Assembly (NCBI GenBank): GCA_017419465.1
Contig: JAFOLE010000208.1
Coordinates: 1-10,927, forward strand
Origin: Solobacterium sp.
GTDB taxonomy: Bacteria > Bacillota_I > Bacilli_A > Erysipelotrichales > Erysipelotrichaceae
Direction of reading: 5' to 3'
Length of the DNA stretch: 10,927 nucleotides
Position 1 is the first letter of the stretch; the number at the start of each line of letters is the position of its first letter. Below the pieces are notes generated by a model that saw only the letters and a list, made by a program, of their open reading frames with translations, searched no databases and was not told the origin of the DNA. Shown here piece by piece: positions 1 through 6,729 of the stretch. The translations under genes were made by a program, and so were the position numbers.

Positions 1-1011
1 ATGGTCGGTAATGCAGATGCCTTCATGGCCAAGTCCGAAGGCATATTTGACCACCGCAGCCGGAGAACAGACGCCGTCCATTTCCGACATGTTTGTATGC
101 ATATGAAGCTCAATGCGCTTTTCTTCCGCAGTGTCCTTCACTGCTTCGATCTCTTCTTCATCGACCTGTACTGCAACAGCTACCAGATCTTTTGCGAAGT
201 TGTCCGGCGCAACGGACACATAAAACATGTAATGCTTTCCGACCTGGATTGCATCCAGTTCTTCAACCGTAAAATTACGGCCTTCAAAGCACTTTACAAG
301 GATCGCATCCGTACCGTCATACACCGAAAGCGTACGGATCTTCTTGCCGACTCTTGTAATGATATCTTCCGCCGCAAATACTTCACCGCTGATCCGGATG
401 TCATCCGTCTGATCCAGCACATCGCAGAGATTGACGAGCGGCCAGTCCTTCCGCTTCGGAGGAATATAACGTTTCTTTTTCACTTCCGGTGCCGGCGCAG
501 GTTTCGGTTCTTCCCTGCGCACAACCGTATCAACCTTATAGGATTCAACTTCATGCAATTCGAAGCGAAGATGCATCGAAGGAATACCGATCCGGTGGAA
601 GTAATTCTGGATATCCAGCGAAAATGCGGAGGCGCCTTCCTTCTGCTGTTCGTCCGCGAACATAAACGAAAGCGTCTGATCCGCTTCCGCATAACGAAGA
701 CTTCCGGCACGCAGCGGCGCCAGTTCCGGATCTTCATCCAGCAGGAAATCCACGTATCGCTGCAGTTCCCCAAGTGAGATATGTTCATTGTCACAGCTGA
801 CGGAAATATCGACCGGACAGCCGCATGCTTCCGTAAGCCAGTCACGCAGTGACAGATAGTCCTGAAACAGCATTGGCTCCGGCGCGTGAAGATCGACTGA
901 GATCCTTCTTCCGGAACGATAAAAACGCACATTTTTCACAAGCAGTGAAGACAGGTGCTCTAATCCCGGTGCCGACTGTTTTCTGAATATTTCTTCTAAT
1001 CTCTGTTCCAT
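1..1011 (-). CDS. polC: DNA polymerase III PolC-type alpha subunit, N-terminal part (gene continues beyond base 1)
   Basis: This is the first 337 residues of the replicative DNA polymerase of low-GC Gram-positives, which synthesises leading and lagging strands and carries its own 3'-5' exonuclease. Visible in order: an N-terminal domain (about 1-160), a Pro/Lys/Arg-rich linker (about 168-187), an OB-fold (about 196-285), then the start of the PHP domain with the metal-binding HMHT motif (H303, H305) and the second motif ITDH (H337), where the window ends. The order and the PHP sequence match Bacillus PolC, whose full length is about 1,440 residues; the exonuclease, polymerase and zinc regions lie outside. 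The ATG at 1011 is preceded by an in-frame TGA four codons upstream, so the start cannot move upstream. There is no good Shine-Dalgarno in front of it; an extended -10 box lies very close instead. Confidence 0.93.
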   Translation of the reverse strand, partial: MEQRLEEIFRKQSAPGLEHLSSLLVKNVRFYRSGRRISVDLHAPEPMLFQDYLSLRDWLTEACGCPVDISVSCDNEHISLGELQRYVDFLLDEDPELAPLRAGSLRYAEADQTLSFMFADEQQKEGASAFSLDIQNYFHRIGIPSMHLRFELHEVESYKVDTVVRREEPKPAPAPEVKKKRYIPPKRKDWPLVNLCDVLDQTDDIRISGEVFAAEDIITRVGKKIRTLSVYDGTDAILVKCFEGRNFTVEELDAIQVGKHYMFYVSVAPDNFAKDLVAVAVQVDEEEIEAVKDTAEEKRIELHMHTNMSEMDGVCSPAAVVKYAFGLGHEGICITDH

Positions 1012-1022
1012 AACGTACCGTC

Positions 1023-1031
1023 ATTCTAACA
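1023..1031 (-). promoter_or_regulatory. Candidate extended -10 promoter of polC
   Basis: On the minus strand TGT is followed directly by TAGAAT (bases 1028 to 1023), a TGn-extended -10 element with one mismatch to TATAAT. The spacing predicts a transcription start near base 1016, leaving a leader of only about five bases before the ATG at 1011. No good -35 box is present at the normal distance (CTCGTA at 17 bp). The element lies just downstream of the terminator of the previous operon, where polC would need its own promoter. Confidence 0.45.
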
Positions 1032-1053
1032 CGCACTCCGGTTATTACGAGTC

Positions 1054-1073
1054 TTGACAATTCGTTTTGACAA
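1054..1073. repeat. Short tandem direct repeat upstream of polC
   Basis: The heptamer TTGACAA occurs at 1054-1060 and again at 1067-1073, 13 bp apart (TTGTCAA on the minus strand). It lies between the operon terminator and the polC -10 box. It could be a protein binding site, but half of it is also the T-rich tail of the terminator, so the repeat may be coincidental. Confidence 0.3.
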
Positions 1074-1101
1074 AATGAAAACCCATACCGGAGTATGGGT
1101 T
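1072..1101 (-). terminator. Intrinsic terminator of the recG-rnc-galK-herA operon
   Basis: A perfect 8-bp stem (ACCCATAC / GTATGGGT, 1081-1088 with 1093-1100) closes a 4-base loop. One further A-T pair extends it at 1080/1101. On the minus strand it is followed by TTTCATTTT. It begins 25 bp after the stop codon of the HerA-like gene and before polC, as expected for a rho-independent terminator. Confidence 0.85.
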
Positions 1102-1128
1102 AATCCGTTATAAAAGTATTCCGGATTA
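1101..1128 (-). other. Second hairpin overlapping the stop codon of the HerA-like gene
   Basis: TAATCCG (1101-1107) and CGGATTA (1122-1128) form a 7-bp inverted repeat with a 14-base loop. One arm contains the TAA stop codon of the HerA-like gene and the other abuts the terminator stem. No T-run follows it directly, so it is not a terminator alone. It may protect the 3' end of the mRNA or be incidental. Confidence 0.45.
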
Positions 1129-2625
1129 TTTCAGCAGTCCCTTCAGGAATTTGCGGGCAGAGCGGATTCCGATGTTCAGCGCTTCATTTTCGAGCTTGGA
1201 TTTTGCCTTTTTCGCAAGACGGTTGCCCCACTCCGCCTTTTCCTTTTCGCGTTTCGCCTGCTCACGCGCTTCCGCACGTTCCTGTTGTTCGCGCAGTTTT
1301 GCCTGGCGCTTTTCCTCTTCAGCGGCTTCCTTTTCCGCTTCTTCCTGACGATAGATGTTCTCCATCTCTTCATACGCGGATTCCGGATCAAATGCCTTTT
1401 CGTATTTGCCGTAAATGCTGTCGTTTTCGATGTAGCGCATGACCGTTTCTTCCGGCGCAATGCTCATGGAAGACTTCGGCGGAAGGATCTTTGTCTTCTG
1501 AACGATGGTCGGTGCACCCTCTTCATCAAGTACGGAAACAAGCGCAGTACCTGTTTTCATATTTGTGATGGTTTCAACCGTATCAAGATCCGGGTTCTGG
1601 CGGAAGGAATCTGCGGCCATTTTTACGGTCTTGATCTCTGCCGGGGTATATGCACGCAGACTGTGCTGAATGCGATTGGACAGCTGTGCAAGTACTTCCG
1701 GAGAAATATCGGACGGAGACTGTGTGCAGAAGAAGACACCGACACCCTTGGAACGGATCAGTTTGATCGTCTGTTCGATCTTGTCGACCAGGCGCTTCGG
1801 TGCATCATCAAATAACAGATGTGCTTCATCAAAGAAGAAGACCATCTTCGGTTTCTCCGCATCGCCGACTTCCGGCAGTCTGTTATAGAGCTCATCAAGC
1901 ATCCAGAGCAGGAATGCGGAATAGAGAAGCGGATGCTGGAAGAGTTCTTCGCACTCCAGCATGTTCATCATTCCCATGCCGCCTTCTGTCGTCATCCAGT
2001 CATCGATGTTGAGCGACGGCATGCCGAAGAACTTATCGCCGCCGTCTGTTTCAAGCTGAAGCAGTTTCCGCTGAATCGCGCCTACCGACTGTTTGGATAC
2101 GTTTCCGTAGGTCGTCGTGTATTCCTTGGAATGTTCTCCGACATAGGCAGTCATTGCCTGCAGGTCCTTGAGATCGATGATATCGAGTTCCATATCCTTT
2201 GCGACACGGAAGATGATGTTCAGAACGCCTTCCTGTGCCTCGGTGAGATCCATGATACGGCTCAGAAGCAGAACACTCATATCCTGCACTTTCGCACGGA
2301 CCGGATGTCCGTAATTCTGATATACATCAAAGAAATGGACCGGATACGAACGGACGTCAAAGTCCTCGATTCCCATGGAATCAAGACGTCCCTTGATTCC
2401 TTCCATGTCTCCCGGACGGATCATGCCGGAAAGATCACCTTTGATATCGGCGATAAAAGTAGGAACACCGAGTTCGGAAAGTGATTCGGCGATTACCTTG
2501 AGTGTTACGGTCTTACCTGTTCCGCTGGCACCGGCAATCAGTCCGTGCCTGTTCATCTGGGAAGGAATGAGGGAGATTTCAAGATCTCCGGCTTTTCCAA
2601 GGAGAATTTTTCCGTCTTTAATCAT
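1126..2625 (-). CDS. HerA-like / DUF853 (YjgR-type) P-loop ATPase
   Basis: A 499-residue ATPase of the FtsK/HerA superfamily, DUF853 (YjgR) branch. The Walker A motif GASGTGKT is at 32-39, followed by the family-typical IADIKGDLSGM stretch (58-68). The Walker B segment VFFFDEAH is at 262-269, a sensor-like CTQSPSD at 300-306, and an Arg-bearing segment LSNRIQHSLRAYTP at 315-328 may supply an arginine finger. Residues about 416-480 are a highly charged Glu/Lys/Arg/Ala coiled coil, then a basic C-terminus ending FLKGLLK. No signal peptide or membrane segment is seen, so it should be cytoplasmic. HerA relatives are hexameric DNA translocases, but the physiological role of DUF853 proteins is not settled. 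The ATG lies 2 bp after the galK stop, with GAGG 7 bp upstream inside the end of galK, so translation is probably coupled. It is the last gene before the terminator. Confidence 0.88.
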   Translation of the reverse strand: MIKDGKILLGKAGDLEISLIPSQMNRHGLIAGASGTGKTVTLKVIAESLSELGVPTFIADIKGDLSGMIRPGDMEGIKGRLDSMGIEDFDVRSYPVHFFDVYQNYGHPVRAKVQDMSVLLLSRIMDLTEAQEGVLNIIFRVAKDMELDIIDLKDLQAMTAYVGEHSKEYTTTYGNVSKQSVGAIQRKLLQLETDGGDKFFGMPSLNIDDWMTTEGGMGMMNMLECEELFQHPLLYSAFLLWMLDELYNRLPEVGDAEKPKMVFFFDEAHLLFDDAPKRLVDKIEQTIKLIRSKGVGVFFCTQSPSDISPEVLAQLSNRIQHSLRAYTPAEIKTVKMAADSFRQNPDLDTVETITNMKTGTALVSVLDEEGAPTIVQKTKILPPKSSMSIAPEETVMRYIENDSIYGKYEKAFDPESAYEEMENIYRQEEAEKEAAEEEKRQAKLREQQERAEAREQAKREKEKAEWGNRLAKKAKSKLENEALNIGIRSARKFLKGLLK

Positions 2626-2627
2626 CG

Positions 2628-3917
2628 TTATACCTCACCGTTTTCTCTGATTTCATAGCCGCCGACCGAACGGATCCGCAGCTGATAACAGGATCCTTTT
2701 CCAAAGATTGATTCCATCTGTGTAATGTATGTCTGTGTCATATCCAGCGGCACAAATGCCTGAATGGTTCCCGCAAAGCCGCCGCCGTGCACACGCCAGG
2801 CACCGCGTCCGTTCAGTATCTCTTCACTGATTGCAAGACCGACCGCAAGCGACTGATGCGTCAGATCATTGGGCGGATAGACATTCTGCAGATACATGAA
2901 GCTGGACCGGCCGCTTTCGATAATATGGCTCAGGAATGCACGGATCTCTCCATGTTCCAGTGCAGATACTTCATCATTGACGCGATCGGTTTCATGCAGG
3001 AAATGATAGGTTCTTAAGAATGCGCGGTCACCGCACTGACGCCGGATCTCTGTCGCATACTTCTGGAAGTCCTGCATGGTGCATTCCGACAGCACTGTTT
3101 TTCCCATGACCGCTGCCGCTGCTTTCATCTCACCAGGCACTTTGGAATACTCATCGGAAAGGTCCGCATGAGACTGCTTGCAGTCGGTAAGAATCAGGGA
3201 ATATCCATGCTTGTCGAGTTCGAACGGGATATTGCGTACTGCCGGGTTTGATGCATCCCGGAAATCAATGGTTACGAATCCGCCGACGGAGCATGCCATC
3301 TGATCCATCAGACCGCTGGCTTTTCCGAAATAGATGTTCTCGGCATACTGTCCGGTCATTGCCTGCTCGATCGGACTGATTGTTCCGCCGTTATACAGCG
3401 CACTCAGAATCTCCGCAATCAGAATTTCGAATGCCGCTGAACTGGACATTCCGCTTCCCGGAAGAACATCACTCTCCGCATAGCAGTCAAAGCCGCCGAT
3501 CTGATGATGATTCTGTACATAACGCGCCGCGATACCCCGGATCAGGGATTCTGTCGTATTGTACTGATCCTCATGGATATCAAGATCGGAGATATCCACC
3601 GGATCTACCTGAAATGCATCGGAGTAATAGGAAATCACCGGCTGATCGATGGCACGCACCACCGCGAGTACATCGAGGTCAATGGATGCGGCGAGAACGC
3701 GTCCAAGCTGATGGTCTGTATGATTTCCGCCGACTTCTGTACGGCCGGGTGCGGAGAAGAGTCTTGCGTCACAGTCTCCGAATTTTGTTTCCGCATGATC
3801 GAGAACACGAAGCCACCGTTCCCGCTGTTCCGGAATCCGTCTGTCACCATAAAGGAACGCCATTGTTTTATCCAGTTTTGAATCATTCAGATGCTGTTTC
3901 CATTCACTGATCTTCAT
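2628..3917 (-). CDS. galK: Galactokinase-family GHMP sugar kinase
   Basis: A 429-residue GHMP kinase, most like galactokinase, which phosphorylates alpha-D-galactose at C1 for the Leloir pathway. It shows the N-terminal signature SAPGRTEVGGNHTDH (55-69), the phosphate-binding loop PGSGMSSSAA (153-162), GLMDQ with the expected catalytic Asp (D205), and the C-terminal HGGGFAGT loop (377-384). R59 matches the catalytic Arg. The signature differs from the classical GEHTDY: Asn (N65) replaces the Glu that contacts galactose, and His replaces Tyr. This is a variant I associate with a Firmicutes galactokinase subfamily, so the true sugar is not certain. No galT, galE or sugar transporter is nearby. 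The ATG at 3917 has a strong GGAGG 5 bp upstream that starts right after the rnc stop codon (gap 11 bp). The start is therefore secure, and the gene appears cotranscribed with rnc and the HerA-like gene. Confidence 0.85.
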   Translation of the reverse strand: MKISEWKQHLNDSKLDKTMAFLYGDRRIPEQRERWLRVLDHAETKFGDCDARLFSAPGRTEVGGNHTDHQLGRVLAASIDLDVLAVVRAIDQPVISYYSDAFQVDPVDISDLDIHEDQYNTTESLIRGIAARYVQNHHQIGGFDCYAESDVLPGSGMSSSAAFEILIAEILSALYNGGTISPIEQAMTGQYAENIYFGKASGLMDQMACSVGGFVTIDFRDASNPAVRNIPFELDKHGYSLILTDCKQSHADLSDEYSKVPGEMKAAAAVMGKTVLSECTMQDFQKYATEIRRQCGDRAFLRTYHFLHETDRVNDEVSALEHGEIRAFLSHIIESGRSSFMYLQNVYPPNDLTHQSLAVGLAISEEILNGRGAWRVHGGGFAGTIQAFVPLDMTQTYITQMESIFGKGSCYQLRIRSVGGYEIRENGEV

Positions 3918-3928
3918 AATATCCTCCG

Positions 3929-4609
3929 TTATCTGACCATCTTTTCAAATGCATTTTTTGCGGCATTCTGTTCCGCCTGTTTTTTGGAATTTCCGCTGCC
4001 GGTTCCCATTACCAGTCCTTCCACAACCGCATTCATCGTAAATACCGGATTGTTGGAAGGTCCTTCTTCATTTACCAGCACATACTGCACCGAAGTACGG
4101 CGGTCTGTCTGCACATATTCCTGCAGTTTTGTTTTGTAGTCCTTGAATACCTCACTGTTTGCCGGATGAACGATATCATCATCCATTGCAATATGCAGGA
4201 AGCGGTCAGCCGCATCATATCCCTGAACAAGATACAGTGCCCCCAGGAAGGCCTCAAACATATCTGCGATGATCGCGTCCTTGTTGCGGCCGCCAGTCTT
4301 CTCTTCCCCGGTTCCAAGCTTGAGAAACTGATTGAGACCAAGCTTTCTGCCGTACGCCGCAAGCGCCTTTTCACAGACAAGGCTCGAACGAAGACGTGTC
4401 ATTTCGCCTTCGGAAAGCGGCGGATCCAGCGGGTAGATCTGTGTGCTTGACCACAGCTGAAGTACGGCGTCGCCCATGAACTCAAGCCGCTCGTTGTCGT
4501 GACGGTTACGGTGCTCATTGGCATAGCTGGAATGGATAAACGCCTGTTCAATCAGTTCATTATGAGTTACCTGGATGCCATGATCCAGGAGCCAGTCAAA
4601 GATTGTCAA
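3929..4609 (-). CDS. rnc: Ribonuclease III
   Basis: A 226-residue dsRNA-specific endonuclease that matures rRNA precursors and cleaves structured or antisense-paired mRNAs. The endonuclease domain (about 1-150) carries the signature NERLEFMGDAVL (39-50) with metal ligands E40, E43 and D47, and the second pair D116 and E119 in IADMFEAFLGALY. The double-stranded RNA-binding domain follows (about 157-225), ending in KKQAEQNAAKNAFEKM. The length is normal for the family. The start is TTG at 4609, fixed by a perfect AGGAGG 7 bp upstream; no ATG fits better. That Shine-Dalgarno overlaps the recG stop codon, so the two are likely translationally coupled. In many relatives plsX and acpP precede rnc and smc follows; here recG precedes and galK follows. 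Confidence 0.96.
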   Translation of the reverse strand: MTIFDWLLDHGIQVTHNELIEQAFIHSSYANEHRNRHDNERLEFMGDAVLQLWSSTQIYPLDPPLSEGEMTRLRSSLVCEKALAAYGRKLGLNQFLKLGTGEEKTGGRNKDAIIADMFEAFLGALYLVQGYDAADRFLHIAMDDDIVHPANSEVFKDYKTKLQEYVQTDRRTSVQYVLVNEEGPSNNPVFTMNAVVEGLVMGTGSGNSKKQAEQNAAKNAFEKMVR

Positions 4610-4616
4610 AATGGTA

Positions 4617-4622
4617 CCTCCT
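4617..4622 (-). promoter_or_regulatory. Ribosome binding site of rnc, overlapping the recG stop codon
   Basis: AGGAGG (4622 to 4617 on the minus strand) is a perfect anti-16S complement. Its first two bases are the last two of the recG TAG. It sits 7 bp before the TTG start of rnc and is the reason for accepting that non-ATG start. Confidence 0.9.
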
Positions 4623-6639
4623 AATCCGCATAGCGCTGCCGTTCAGCAAGTTCTCTGCGCATATGATCCAGAAGTATTACATAATCCGGATTGTCCTGAT
4701 CCAGTACAATATGCGCCGCATCCCTGCGGGCTGTATTGATGATTGCGGTGTCTTCCGCAAGATTTCCGAGCAGGAATCCAGGGAGTCCGCTCTGTCTTGT
4801 TCCTAGTATATCACCCGGTCCACGCAGCCGTAAATCTTCCGCCGCAATGGCAAAACCATCGGTTGTCCGCACCAGAACATTCAGCCGTTCCAGGGCTTCC
4901 GGATCCTTTGATCCAGTCAGCAGCCAGCAATATCCCTGCTCGCTTCCGCGCTGTACGCGTCCCCGCAGCTGATGCAGCTGAGAAAGGCCGAACCGTTCAC
5001 TGTCATAGATGATCATTCCGGTCGCATTTACAACATTCATACCGACTTCAACGACAGTAGTACTGAGCAGTACTTTTGCCTCTCCTGCCGCAAACCGGTT
5101 CATAACGGCATCTTTTTCCGCTGAATTCATCCGTCCATGCAGTAAGGCGACACTGCCTTCTCCAAACAGCTTAGTCAGCACAGGATACATATCCTCCGCG
5201 GCCCGCGCATGGAACTCTTCATTCTTTTCAATTGCGGCAGTAATGATATAAAGCTGCCGGCCGCTGTCGAGAAGCCCGCGGATCTTCGGGAGCACCGAAC
5301 GGAAACTGTTTTCCTCGATCAGTTCTGTCACAACCGGTTTTCTTCCTTCCGGAAGGGTTTCGATTGTTGTGACATTCATTTCGCCATACATCGCGGAGGC
5401 AAGCGTTCTTGGAATCGGGGTGGCACTCATCAGAAGGAAATCGACCATATATCCCTTCTCCCGAAGCGCCCTGCGCTGTTCCACACCGAACCGTTGCTGT
5501 TCATCGGCAGCCACAAATCCAAGGCGCGCAAACTCCACCTGATCCATAAGCAGTGAATGGGTGCCGATCACAACATCCAGCGATCCGTCTTTCAACCGGG
5601 CAAGGATGTCCGCCTTTTCCTGTGCACTGCGGCCGCTGTACAGCACATCCACTGAAATGTCCGCAGATTCAAATAACGAATGGAGCGAACGGTAATGCTG
5701 ACGGGCAAGGACCTCCGTCGGCGCAAGCAGCGCCGCCTGCACACCGGCAGAGGCAGCCGCTGCCATGCCAAGAAATGCCACAATGGTCTTACCGCAGCCG
5801 ACATCCCCCTGCATGAGACGATACATCGGTGACGGTGATGAGATATCCCGCAGGATGTCTTCCAGTGCCGCATTCTGTCCGCTTGTAAGCCGGAACGGAA
5901 GTTCCTTCTTCAGACGTTCGATCAGCGCATGATCATAATTCCTTGGCGGTTTGTAAATATGAAGCGAGGTTTCCTGACGGGTAAGCTCCACCGCGGTAAA
6001 GAACTTCAGAAACTCCTCATATTTAAGCGTGCGCACCGCCTGATCAATTTCCTCCTGGGAAACAGGCTGATGAATCATGCGCAGCGCATCATACGCAGAA
6101 AGCAGTTTGTAACTGCGCCGGAATTCCACCGGCACAAGATCGGGAATGTCATGTTCAAATGCCCCAAGCGCTCTGCGGATGCACTCCCGGACAGTCCGCT
6201 GCTGGATGCCTGCCTTTACCGAATATATCGGCACGACCGGTTCCTGTTCCGACAGCGGTTTCGTATTGTATGTGGTTGCGGTAACACGGCCCTTTCCCAT
6301 GTAGTTGCCGGTAATGGTAAGGATGTCGCCGTCTTTCAGTGTCTTTGCCCAGGGACGGTTGAAAATCGTCACATGAATCACATTATCATTTGCCAGCACC
6401 TGAAACCGGGATACCGAACGCCCCTTGAAATAAGCGGTCGATACCCTTCCGGCCAGCGTGCCCTGAAAGGTGACCTTTTCCTTTTCCTTCCATGTTTCGG
6501 GATCTGCCGCATTCAGCACATCATAACGAAACGGATAATAACGCAGAAGATCTTCGGCCGTTTCAATACCGAGTGACCGCAGCGCTTCGATCCGTTTCGG
6601 GGTGAGCTTCAGTTTTTTATCATTCAGTTCCATTGCCAT
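4621..6639 (-). CDS. recG: ATP-dependent DNA helicase RecG
   Basis: A 672-residue superfamily 2 translocase that remodels stalled replication forks and Holliday junctions in the cytoplasm. The N-terminal wedge/OB domain (about 55-130) recognises branched DNA. Helicase motifs follow: Walker A GDVGCGKT (278-285), APTEVLARQH (306-315), motif II DEQQ (379-382), motif III SATPIPRT (405-412), HGRM (501-504), motif V TTVVEVGMNV (527-536) and motif VI QLHQLRGRVQRG (554-565), then the RecG C-terminal region (AEDLRLRGPGDILGTRQSG, 600-618). Motif II is usually DEQH and motif VI usually GRVGRG; both differ here although the rest is intact. Length and domain order are normal. The ATG at 6639 has no Shine-Dalgarno and lies 4 bp from a perfect TATAAT; a second in-frame ATG is at 6633. 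It is the probable first gene of the recG-rnc-galK-herA operon. Confidence 0.95.
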   Translation of the reverse strand: MAMELNDKKLKLTPKRIEALRSLGIETAEDLLRYYPFRYDVLNAADPETWKEKEKVTFQGTLAGRVSTAYFKGRSVSRFQVLANDNVIHVTIFNRPWAKTLKDGDILTITGNYMGKGRVTATTYNTKPLSEQEPVVPIYSVKAGIQQRTVRECIRRALGAFEHDIPDLVPVEFRRSYKLLSAYDALRMIHQPVSQEEIDQAVRTLKYEEFLKFFTAVELTRQETSLHIYKPPRNYDHALIERLKKELPFRLTSGQNAALEDILRDISSPSPMYRLMQGDVGCGKTIVAFLGMAAAASAGVQAALLAPTEVLARQHYRSLHSLFESADISVDVLYSGRSAQEKADILARLKDGSLDVVIGTHSLLMDQVEFARLGFVAADEQQRFGVEQRRALREKGYMVDFLLMSATPIPRTLASAMYGEMNVTTIETLPEGRKPVVTELIEENSFRSVLPKIRGLLDSGRQLYIITAAIEKNEEFHARAAEDMYPVLTKLFGEGSVALLHGRMNSAEKDAVMNRFAAGEAKVLLSTTVVEVGMNVVNATGMIIYDSERFGLSQLHQLRGRVQRGSEQGYCWLLTGSKDPEALERLNVLVRTTDGFAIAAEDLRLRGPGDILGTRQSGLPGFLLGNLAEDTAIINTARRDAAHIVLDQDNPDYVILLDHMRRELAERQRYAD

Positions 6640-6643
6640 CAGT

Positions 6644-6649
6644 ATTATA
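6644..6649 (-). promoter_or_regulatory. Candidate recG promoter (-10 box) implying a leaderless mRNA
   Basis: A perfect TATAAT on the minus strand ends only four bases before the recG ATG at 6639. Standard spacing puts the transcription start within a few bases of that ATG. The -35 region is weak (TGCATA at 18 bp). It lies directly after the fakA terminator, where a new promoter is needed. The second ATG at 6633 could serve as the start of a transcript with a leader of a few bases. Confidence 0.6.
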
Positions 6650-6683
6650 TCGCATGCGTTATACGGTTATGCATTGCGCATTG

Positions 6684-6707
6684 AAAAAGCATCCGGAATC
6701 CGGATGC
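6684..6707 (-). terminator. Intrinsic terminator after fakA
   Basis: GCATCCGG (6689-6696) pairs with CCGGATGC (6700-6707) around a 3-base loop, giving a GC-rich 8-bp stem. On the minus strand it is followed directly by five Ts (6688-6684). It begins 22 bp after the fakA stop codon and separates the asp23-fakA unit from recG. Confidence 0.92.
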
Positions 6708-6729
6708 CTTCATGTGAATCTCAGGAATA

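Noticed and set aside
1..777. Long plus-strand open frame opposite polC
   Set aside because: It is antisense to a clear PolC reading frame with PHP and OB domains; its own translation has no recognisable motif and an Arg/His/Phe-rich composition typical of a shadow frame.
1054..1072. Two perfect TTGACA boxes on the plus strand as promoters
   Set aside because: No -10-like hexamer follows at 16-18 bp for either, and there is no plus-strand gene downstream to serve.
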